NCBI GenBank assembly: GCA_016930735.1
Contig: JAFGGF010000040.1
Location: 1-5,325 of the forward strand
Length of the DNA: 5,325 nt
From: Prolixibacteraceae bacterium
GTDB lineage: Bacteria > Bacteroidota > Bacteroidia > Bacteroidales > Prolixibacteraceae
Direction: 5' to 3'
How positions within the stretch are numbered: the stretch's first letter is position 1; every line of letters starts with the position of its first letter. The notes under the pieces were generated by a model. That model ran no database searches. It had not been told where the DNA came from and saw only the letters and a program-made list of their open reading frames with translations. Of this stretch, positions 1 through 5,325 are shown one piece after another. Made by a program: the position numbers and the translations under genes.

Positions 1-1
1 A

Positions 2-2092
2 AACAATAAAAATATGCATATAGTTACCGATCCGTTGTATTTTATAATCGAAGAAAAACAGAATTCAGTAGAACTTACAGATAAAGGAATTGACCTGATT
101 TCGGGGGGACTTGATGACCCTGAATTTTTTGTACTTCCCGATATGGGTGCTGAAATGGCAGAACTGGAAAATTCCTCACTTCCCAAAGAAGAAATCCTCG
201 AGAAAAAAGACAGGCTTCTTCAAAATTACGCTGTTAAATCGGAACGTGTCCACACCGTAAACCAGTTATTGAAAGCATATACCATGTTTGAAAAAGATGT
301 GGAATATGTGATAATCGATAACAAGGTGAAAATCGTAGATGAGCAAACCGGCCGTATTATGGAAGGCCGTCGTTATTCCGATGGATTGCACCAGGCAATT
401 GAAGCCAAGGAACACGTAAAAGTTGAAGCTGCAACCCAGACTTTTGCAACTATTACCCTGCAGAATTATTTCAGAATGTATCATAAGCTTGCAGGGATGA
501 CAGGGACAGCCGAAACCGAAGCAGGCGAATTCTGGGACATCTATAAACTGGAGGTTGTTGTAATTCCTACCAATAAACCCATCATCCGCGACGACAGGGA
601 AGATTATGTTTATAAAACAAAACGTGAAAAATACAACGCAGTAATTGGTGAGATCCTCGATTTGAACAGGGAGGGCAGGCCTGTGCTTGTGGGTACAACT
701 TCTGTAGAGATTTCAGAATTGTTAAGCAGGATGCTTAATATAAAAGGAATAAAGCACAATGTGCTGAATGCCAAATTACATGCCAGGGAAGCAGATATTG
801 TAGCTGAAGCGGGCAGGGCAGGAACAGTAACCATTGCAACCAATATGGCCGGCCGTGGAACGGACATTAAATTGGCACCTGAAGTTGTGGCAGCCGGCGG
901 GCTTGCAATTATTGGTACCGAAAGGCATGATTCACGGCGTGTTGACAGGCAGTTGCGTGGCCGGTCAGGGCGTCAGGGTGACCCGGGGTCTTCCCAGTTT
1001 TATGTTTCGTTGGAAGACGATTTGATGAGGTTGTTCGGAACCGGCCGGATTTCAGGCGTAATGGACAGGCTTGGTCTGAAAGAAGGGGAAGTTATTCAGC
1101 ATTCGATGATCTCGAAATCAATTGAACGAGCGCAGAAAAAAGTCGAGGAAAACAATTTTGGTATCAGGAAACGTTTGCTCGAATATGATGATGTAATGAA
1201 CTCACAACGTGAAGTGGTTTATAAAAAACGCCGCCATGCATTATTCGGAGAAAGGCTCGAAGTAGATGTCCTGAATATGATGTATGACTCGGTTGAAGAA
1301 CTGGTTGGCGAATATTTTGGATCGGGAATGTTTGAGGACTTCAACCTTGAGTTAATGCGTTTATTATCAATTGAGTCTCCTGTTAATGAAGATGAATTTG
1401 GCAAGCTGAAACAGGATGAGATAATTGATAGGATTTATCAGGTTATGATTGGCAGTTATAACCGTAAAGTTGATACAATTGCCAGGCAGGCTTTTCCGGT
1501 TATCAAAGATGTTTTTGAAAAGAAATCGCATCAGTATACTAATATTGTAGTCCCTATTACCGATGGGAGAAAGATTTACCAGATAATTTGTAACCTCGAA
1601 AAAGCTTATAATAATAAAGGAAGGGAGCTTGTTAAATCCTATCAGAAGCAGATTGTACTTCGTATTTTTGATGAAGCATGGAAAGAACAGCTTCGCGAAA
1701 TGGACGACCTGAAACAATCTGTTCAGAATGCAACCTATGAGCAAAAGGACCCATTACTGATTTATAAATTTGAATCATACGGTTTATTTAAACAGATGGT
1801 TGGCAAGGTTAATAAAGATATTGTTTCAACTTTAATGAAAGGTTACATTCCGCTTTCTGACCCTAACCAGGTACGTGAGGCTGAAGCCCGCAGGCGTACC
1901 GATATGAGCCGCTACAAGGCACAAAAGAATGAAGCTCCCGATTCCAACCCAATGAGCGGGGCAAATAAACAAACTCAGGAAAATTCGAGGCCACAACCGG
2001 TAAGGGTTGAGAAAAAAGTTGGCAGGAATGACCCCTGTCCCTGTGGAAGCGGGAAAAAATATAAACAATGCCATGGTCGTGGACAGGTTTAA
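2..2092 (+). CDS. secA: Protein translocase subunit SecA, 5'-truncated (C-terminal ~696 residues)
   Basis: SecA is the cytoplasmic ATPase motor that pushes unfolded preproteins through the SecYEG channel. The frame is open to the left edge, so the ATG at 14 is internal and the N-terminal part of nucleotide-binding domain 1 (Walker A and B) lies outside. Numbering from that ATG, the visible parts are: the end of the preprotein cross-linking domain (to about 135, with VDEQTGR and GRRYSDGLHQA); the return strand of NBD1 with GMTGTAETEA (161-170); NBD2 with NMAGRGTDI (277-285) and QLRGRSGRQGDPG (313-325), where R317 and R320 sit at arginine-finger positions; the helical scaffold and wing (about 345-610); a charged linker (about 620-665); and a C-terminal zinc-binding SEC-C motif with C675, C677, C686 and H687. 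The segment around 505-545 (VVPITDG) before the last scaffold helix matches my memory of Bacteroidota SecA and is absent from E. coli SecA. All visible motifs are intact. lgt follows after 19 bp. Confidence 0.97.
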   Translation, partial: NNKNMHIVTDPLYFIIEEKQNSVELTDKGIDLISGGLDDPEFFVLPDMGAEMAELENSSLPKEEILEKKDRLLQNYAVKSERVHTVNQLLKAYTMFEKDVEYVIIDNKVKIVDEQTGRIMEGRRYSDGLHQAIEAKEHVKVEAATQTFATITLQNYFRMYHKLAGMTGTAETEAGEFWDIYKLEVVVIPTNKPIIRDDREDYVYKTKREKYNAVIGEILDLNREGRPVLVGTTSVEISELLSRMLNIKGIKHNVLNAKLHAREADIVAEAGRAGTVTIATNMAGRGTDIKLAPEVVAAGGLAIIGTERHDSRRVDRQLRGRSGRQGDPGSSQFYVSLEDDLMRLFGTGRISGVMDRLGLKEGEVIQHSMISKSIERAQKKVEENNFGIRKRLLEYDDVMNSQREVVYKKRRHALFGERLEVDVLNMMYDSVEELVGEYFGSGMFEDFNLELMRLLSIESPVNEDEFGKLKQDEIIDRIYQVMIGSYNRKVDTIARQAFPVIKDVFEKKSHQYTNIVVPITDGRKIYQIICNLEKAYNNKGRELVKSYQKQIVLRIFDEAWKEQLREMDDLKQSVQNATYEQKDPLLIYKFESYGLFKQMVGKVNKDIVSTLMKGYIPLSDPNQVREAEARRRTDMSRYKAQKNEAPDSNPMSGANKQTQENSRPQPVRVEKKVGRNDPCPCGSGKKYKQCHGRGQV

Positions 2093-2111
2093 TTAATTTA
2101 AATATATTGTG

Positions 2112-2942
2112 ATGACAGAAATTCTCAGTTATATACATTGGAATGTTGATCCGGAAATATTTCACCTGGGTAGATTATCAGTTCGTTGGTATGGATTGTT
2201 ATTCGCTTCAGGATTCCTGATTGGCTATTACATTGGCGAGAAAATGTTTAAATGGGAAAAGGTCAATCCTAAATGGCTCGACAGTCTTTTTATGTACCTG
2301 ATAATAGCTACTATAATAGGGGCAAGGCTTGGGCATGTTTTCTTTTATGGTTGGGAAGATTATTCAAAAAATCCTATTGAGATTATTAAAGTTTGGGAAG
2401 GTGGTTTGGCCAGTCATGGCGGTGCACTGGGAATTTTAGTAGCAATGATATTATTTTCATGGCTTGTTAGTAAAAGGTCGATTTTATGGGTACTCGACAG
2501 GGTAGTAGTCCCGACTGCTTTGGTTGCAGCTATGATCAGAACCGGTAATTTGATGAATTCAGAAATTTATGGTGTTGAAACATCTTTACCCTGGGGATTC
2601 TTTTTTGACAGGAACGGGGAAACTGTTGCCAAACATCCAACCCAGATTTATGAAGCACTTTGTTATCTTATTGGTTTCGGAACCTTAATGTATATGTACT
2701 GGAAAACAAAAGCAAAGGATAAACCGGGAATGCTTCTTGGAGTGTTTTTTATTATTGTTTTTGTTTCACGTTTTTTAATCGAATTTATCAAAGAAGACCA
2801 GGAACTTTTTGAAGAAGGAATGGCCCTGAATATGGGGCAGTGGCTGAGTATTCCATTTATTATTGGTGGTTTATGGTTGCTGATTAGGGCAATAAATAGG
2901 CCATTGAAAATTTATCAGAACTCTTCCGAAAAATCAGAGTAA
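2112..2942 (+). CDS. lgt: Phosphatidylglycerol--prolipoprotein diacylglyceryl transferase
   Basis: Lgt is an inner-membrane enzyme that moves diacylglycerol from phosphatidylglycerol to the lipobox cysteine of prolipoproteins, the first step of lipoprotein maturation. The 276-residue product has about seven hydrophobic segments (near 26-42, 55-76, 98-119, 123-143, 177-197, 205-223, 243-260). Family residues are present: Y27 in VRWYG, H102 in SHGG, R143, N146, E151 and G154 in the Lgt signature, the HPTQIYEAL motif at 175-183, and R220/E224 in SRFLIEF. The signature begins with IR where E. coli has GR, a variant I associate with Bacteroidota. Length is normal for the family. A GTG at 2109 sits directly before the ATG at 2112. 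I prefer the ATG because it is the stronger codon, and the difference is one residue. No Shine-Dalgarno sequence is visible in the AT-rich 19-bp gap after secA, so translation may follow secA. The 3' end overlaps the convergent HAD gene by 9 bp. Confidence 0.96.
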   Translation: MTEILSYIHWNVDPEIFHLGRLSVRWYGLLFASGFLIGYYIGEKMFKWEKVNPKWLDSLFMYLIIATIIGARLGHVFFYGWEDYSKNPIEIIKVWEGGLASHGGALGILVAMILFSWLVSKRSILWVLDRVVVPTALVAAMIRTGNLMNSEIYGVETSLPWGFFFDRNGETVAKHPTQIYEALCYLIGFGTLMYMYWKTKAKDKPGMLLGVFFIIVFVSRFLIEFIKEDQELFEEGMALNMGQWLSIPFIIGGLWLLIRAINRPLKIYQNSSEKSE

Positions 2943-3578
2943 TGGAATAAGTTCACTGTAATCTCCAATAATTCGGTCAGCCTTGCTTTGATCCTGATGT
3001 TCCGATCCGGGTCCCTCATAGGCAACACAGTACATCCCTGCTTCTTTAGCTGCTTTTATCCCATTGGTCGAATCTTCTATTACCATACAATTTTCCGGCT
3101 TTGTTTTTAATTTCTCAGCAGCCAGCAGGAAAATATCGGGAGCTGGTTTGCTTTTACCAACCATTGTACTGTTTACAGTAAAACAGAAGTATTTTTTTAA
3201 TCCGGTTTTATTAAGAACCAGTTCAATAACATCGGGATAGGAGGATGAAGCCAGCGCCAATGGAATTTTTTTTCTTTGCAAATAACTGATCAACTCTTCA
3301 ACTCCGGGCATGGTTTCTATGGTGTCAAGCGATTCAAACCAGGGGTAAATCATCCTGTTGGTCATTTCAACCAGATCTTCCAGCGATTGTTTCAATCCGT
3401 ATTTCTTTTTTAATATCCTCCACATATGGTCAGTTGCCGATCCCTGAAACATACGGTGCTCTTCATCAGAGATTTCCAGTCCAAGTAATTTGAAATTTTC
3501 CTTTTCAATCCGGGAATAATGTGGTTCGCTGTTTACTAGCACACCATCCATATCAAATATTATTGCCTCAAATTTCAT
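2934..3578 (-). CDS. HAD-superfamily hydrolase, beta-phosphoglucomutase-like phosphatase (subfamily IA)
   Basis: This is a 214-residue cytoplasmic HAD phosphatase, normal length for the family. Motif I is FDMDG with nucleophile D9 and acid/base D11, motif II is the serine in LASSS (S111), motif III is K144 in SKPAPDIF, and motif IV is IEDS with E168/D169. Residues about 15-85 form the helical C1 cap. Together these mark the group that includes beta-phosphoglucomutase, 2-deoxyglucose-6-phosphate phosphatase and YniC-type enzymes. The cap stretch FQGSATD (44-50) aligns with the cap loop of beta-phosphoglucomutase but has threonine where that enzyme has its phosphate-binding arginine. A general sugar-phosphate or metabolite phosphatase is therefore likelier than a true mutase; this is inference and the substrate is unknown. 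The ATG at 3578 directly precedes the first beta-strand, so the start is secure. It lies 29 bp downstream of the Nif3-like gene and probably shares its transcript. Its stop falls inside the end of lgt. Confidence 0.92.
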   Translation of the reverse strand: MKFEAIIFDMDGVLVNSEPHYSRIEKENFKLLGLEISDEEHRMFQGSATDHMWRILKKKYGLKQSLEDLVEMTNRMIYPWFESLDTIETMPGVEELISYLQRKKIPLALASSSYPDVIELVLNKTGLKKYFCFTVNSTMVGKSKPAPDIFLLAAEKLKTKPENCMVIEDSTNGIKAAKEAGMYCVAYEGPGSEHQDQSKADRIIGDYSELIPLL

Positions 3579-3607
3579 TATGTAACCGTTTAGCGGGTAA
3601 TATATTA

Positions 3608-4474
3608 TTATTTTGCCGACCAGTAAACCTGCCCGTTTTCGAAATATTTAATTGGTATATCTTTAATAAAATTACCCAGCCACCTGGTACAATATTCCAT
3701 ACCGGCTTCTTCCGAATTGATATGACCCAGAAAAACTACTGCTTTCTTTTTTCCCTGTAATACAGCATCATTTACATACTGGTAAGTTTCCCATTCGCGG
3801 GATTCACCGGCAACAAGGACTTCAGTATTTTCATCATCCAGGAAACGCATGTGGGAAGCTGATCCCGGAGCACCAACCGATAAGCCAACTTTTGTAAATT
3901 TCATGTTTTTATCGCCGATTACCCTGAAATCCTTGCTGTTAAATGTTTTTGAAAGCTTATCGACAAATTCACCCAAAGTCTGTTTTTCAAACTGATAATT
4001 TGTATATGAACCATTTACCCTATTGTTTTTCCAGCCCAGCTTGTCAACCATCCCTACATAAATCCCATCGGGTTGTGTCATATGAATGTGGTCGTGGAAA
4101 CGGAAAATAATCAGCTTGTGCTTAATGATATAATTCATTTTTTCTTTATACACCGGGCTGTTTTGTAACATTTCGGTTTCATCCAGGTGGTTATAAAAGG
4201 TTGGCTCGTGGGCTATGATCAGGTTACATTTGTTAGCAACAGCTTCTTTAAGCACTTTCATGTCGGCAAACATACAAACTGCAATACCTGTCACTTCATC
4301 TTCCGGATTCCCTGTTTTGAAGGTATCTACGGTATCATCTAGCCAATCGCATGTTACTTCCTGTTTAATTTTATCAATAACTTCGTTTGCCGATAATTTT
4401 AGGTCCGGTTTACGAAGTTTCAGATTCTGGGGTGCAAACAACAGGACTATAATAAATATGGATAATAGTTTCAT
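3608..4474 (-). CDS. Nif3/DUF34-family metal-binding protein with N-terminal signal sequence
   Basis: This 288-residue protein belongs to the Nif3/DUF34 family (E. coli YbgI and relatives, often labelled 'GTP cyclohydrolase 1 type 2'), whose members are usually cytoplasmic rings with a two-metal site and have no settled function. Family marks are LIIAHEPTFYN (85-95, strand then metal-binding H89), FRFHDHIH (124-131), and GHINSEE near the C-terminus (250-256, H251 and E255). The usual His-His pair reads His-Glu (H89-E90), and the usual HxxxD reads HxxxH (H127/H131). I recall related Bacteroidota proteins sharing AHEPTFYNH and FHDH motifs. Residues 1-14 (MK, then a run of hydrophobic residues ending LLFA) look like a signal peptide or membrane anchor. 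There is no lipobox cysteine and the cleavage site is unclear. The conserved domain starts near residue 28 and no in-frame Met lies between the first one and residue 68, so the start at 4474 is well supported. It is first in a likely two-gene operon with the HAD gene. Confidence 0.85.
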   Translation of the reverse strand: MKLLSIFIIVLLFAPQNLKLRKPDLKLSANEVIDKIKQEVTCDWLDDTVDTFKTGNPEDEVTGIAVCMFADMKVLKEAVANKCNLIIAHEPTFYNHLDETEMLQNSPVYKEKMNYIIKHKLIIFRFHDHIHMTQPDGIYVGMVDKLGWKNNRVNGSYTNYQFEKQTLGEFVDKLSKTFNSKDFRVIGDKNMKFTKVGLSVGAPGSASHMRFLDDENTEVLVAGESREWETYQYVNDAVLQGKKKAVVFLGHINSEEAGMEYCTRWLGNFIKDIPIKYFENGQVYWSAK

Positions 4475-4537
4475 GATTAAATAATTTGATTTATTTTTCT
4501 AAAAGTAAAAATTTCAAAGGATTCCAAAAAGGCAGGT
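4475..4537. promoter_or_regulatory. Divergent intergenic region between the Nif3-like gene and rtcB
   Basis: This 63-bp AT-rich gap must hold the 5' ends of two divergent genes. Read on the minus strand, TTTG (4528-4525) and TACTTTTA (4507-4500), 17 bases apart, resemble the Bacteroidota sigma promoter (-33 TTTG, -7 TAnnTTTG). The -7 box has one mismatch and the spacing is slightly short of the usual 19 or so. This would give the Nif3-like gene a leader of about 20 bases. On the plus strand I see no comparable pair ahead of rtcB, whose promoter may lie inside the Nif3-like coding region. The promoter assignment is inference from short motifs in AT-rich DNA. Confidence 0.3.
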
Positions 4538-5325
4538 ATGAAAAAACTGAAACTAAGAGGAAAAGAATTAAAACGGATCGGATTTGCCGATGACCGGGCT
4601 GTTTCTTTGGCTCTGAATGCAGTTAATAAATTCCTGAAAAAGAAAAACAAAACTGAGGTTCTTGAAATCCTTGAAAAAGTCAGGTTGTCGCCGGAAGCTT
4701 TTTTAAAGCACAATTATTTTAAAGAACTCGCTGCACAACTGGCAGGCATAAAACCGGAAGGGGAGAAGGAAAAAATACATTTACGTAAAAAGGCGTATGA
4801 TTTTAAAATTTATGGTGAAGAATTTATCGACCCGGAAGCCATCCGCCAGATGGAAACAGCCATGAAACTTCCCATTGCTGTTAAAGGGGCCTTAATGCCT
4901 GATGCCCATGTAGGATACGGATTGCCGATAGGAGGTGTTCTGGCAACATATAATGCAATCATTCCATATGGAGTAGGCATGGATATAGGGTGCAGGATGT
5001 GTTTGTCGGTTTTTCCACTTTCGCCAAAAATAATTGAAGGGCAAAAAAACAGGATAAAAAATATTTTAACTGAACAAACCCGCTTCGGACTGGCTGAATT
5101 TAAGGATTTGGAACATTATGAAATACTGGACAGGGAAGAGTTTAAGGAAATACCATTTCTACGGTCGATAAAAGGGAAATTTGCCAAACAACTAGGGACT
5201 TCAGGGCACGGGAACCATTTTGTGGATGTGGGGATTTTTGAAGTGATAGAAAACCAGCCTGAGGTAACCCTTGAACCGGGGGAATATTTTGCAATCCTTA
5301 CCCATTCAGGTTCGCGGAATTTTGG
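4538..5325 (+). CDS. rtcB: RtcB-family RNA ligase, 3'-truncated (first 262 codons)
   Basis: RtcB joins RNA ends bearing 2',3'-cyclic phosphate or 3'-phosphate to 5'-OH ends, using GTP and Mn2+, in RNA repair and tRNA ligation. The visible part carries MPDAHVGYGLPIGG (120-133), PYGVGMDIGC (143-152) with metal ligands D149 and C152, LGTSGHGNHFVDVG (219-232) with N226 and metal ligand H227, and THSGSRNF (255-262) with metal ligand H256. The remaining metal histidine and the histidine that becomes guanylylated lie past the window end. About 85 residues precede the core, making an N-terminal extension relative to the short E. coli enzyme. Its first 30 residues (LRGKELKRIGF) resemble the GKDLIALG motif near the C-terminus of CCA-adding enzymes. 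The ATG at 4538 is the only one after an in-frame TGA at 4487. A weak purine-rich GGCAGG sits just before it. No archease or RtcA gene is visible. Confidence 0.95.
   Translation, partial: MKKLKLRGKELKRIGFADDRAVSLALNAVNKFLKKKNKTEVLEILEKVRLSPEAFLKHNYFKELAAQLAGIKPEGEKEKIHLRKKAYDFKIYGEEFIDPEAIRQMETAMKLPIAVKGALMPDAHVGYGLPIGGVLATYNAIIPYGVGMDIGCRMCLSVFPLSPKIIEGQKNRIKNILTEQTRFGLAEFKDLEHYEILDREEFKEIPFLRSIKGKFAKQLGTSGHGNHFVDVGIFEVIENQPEVTLEPGEYFAILTHSGSRNF

Noticed and set aside
14..16. ATG at 14 as the start of a short SecA-like protein
   Set aside because: The frame is open upstream to the window edge and the following residues align to the interior of the SecA preprotein cross-linking domain. This is window truncation, not a short paralogue.
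1367..1744. Minus-strand reading frame of 125 codons inside secA
   Set aside because: It lies wholly antisense to well-conserved SecA scaffold and wing sequence, and its translation shows no domain or signal.
3583..3599. Inverted repeat TAACCG/CGGGTA around a TTTAG loop between the Nif3-like and HAD genes
   Set aside because: The stem is only six pairs with one mismatch and has no T-tract on the minus strand. It is too weak to call a terminator or processing site, and the close gene spacing favours read-through.
4481..4514. Possible plus-strand promoter for rtcB (TTTG at 4485 with TA-rich DNA downstream)
   Set aside because: No TAnnTTTG-like -7 box occurs at suitable spacing, and the match is what AT-rich DNA gives by chance.
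4477..4713. Minus-strand reading frame of 78 codons over the start of rtcB
   Set aside because: It is antisense to the clearly coding RtcB N-terminus, has a low-complexity Phe/Ser-rich translation and matches no family I know.

Overview
The window looks like an ordinary housekeeping stretch of a Bacteroidota (Bacteroidetes) chromosome. The evidence is a SecA whose C-terminal half carries the lineage-typical segment before the last scaffold helices, an Lgt with the 'IRTGNLMNSEIYG' form of the family signature, AT-rich gene starts with no clear Shine-Dalgarno sequence, and moderately AT-rich DNA. Genus cannot be called from this.

Layout: (1) positions 2-2092, plus strand: the C-terminal roughly 700 residues of SecA, whose N-terminus lies before the window. 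(2) 2112-2942, plus strand: a complete lgt, 19 bp after secA and probably in the same transcript. (3) 2934-3578, minus strand: a HAD-superfamily phosphatase of the beta-phosphoglucomutase-like group, whose 3' end overlaps the 3' end of lgt by 9 bp. (4) 3608-4474, minus strand: a Nif3/DUF34-family protein with an N-terminal signal sequence, 29 bp upstream of the HAD gene and probably co-transcribed with it. (5) 4538-5325, plus strand: the first 262 codons of an RtcB-family RNA ligase with an N-terminal extension, cut by the window end. Genes 4 and 5 diverge from a 63-bp gap.

How the genes relate: SecA drives preproteins through SecYEG and Lgt performs the first lipid modification of exported lipoprotein precursors, so the first pair forms a logical export and lipidation unit. 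The minus-strand pair is less obvious, because the HAD enzyme looks cytoplasmic while the Nif3-like protein appears exported. RtcB acts in RNA repair or tRNA splicing-type ligation and has no visible partner (archease, RtcA, RtcR) in the window.

There are no tRNA or rRNA genes, CRISPR arrays, insertion sequences, phage genes or long repeats, and no gap longer than 63 bp. I did not find an undescribed multi-gene system. The most unusual points are the exchanged metal-ligand positions in the exported Nif3-like protein and the CCA-enzyme-like motif at the N-terminus of RtcB.
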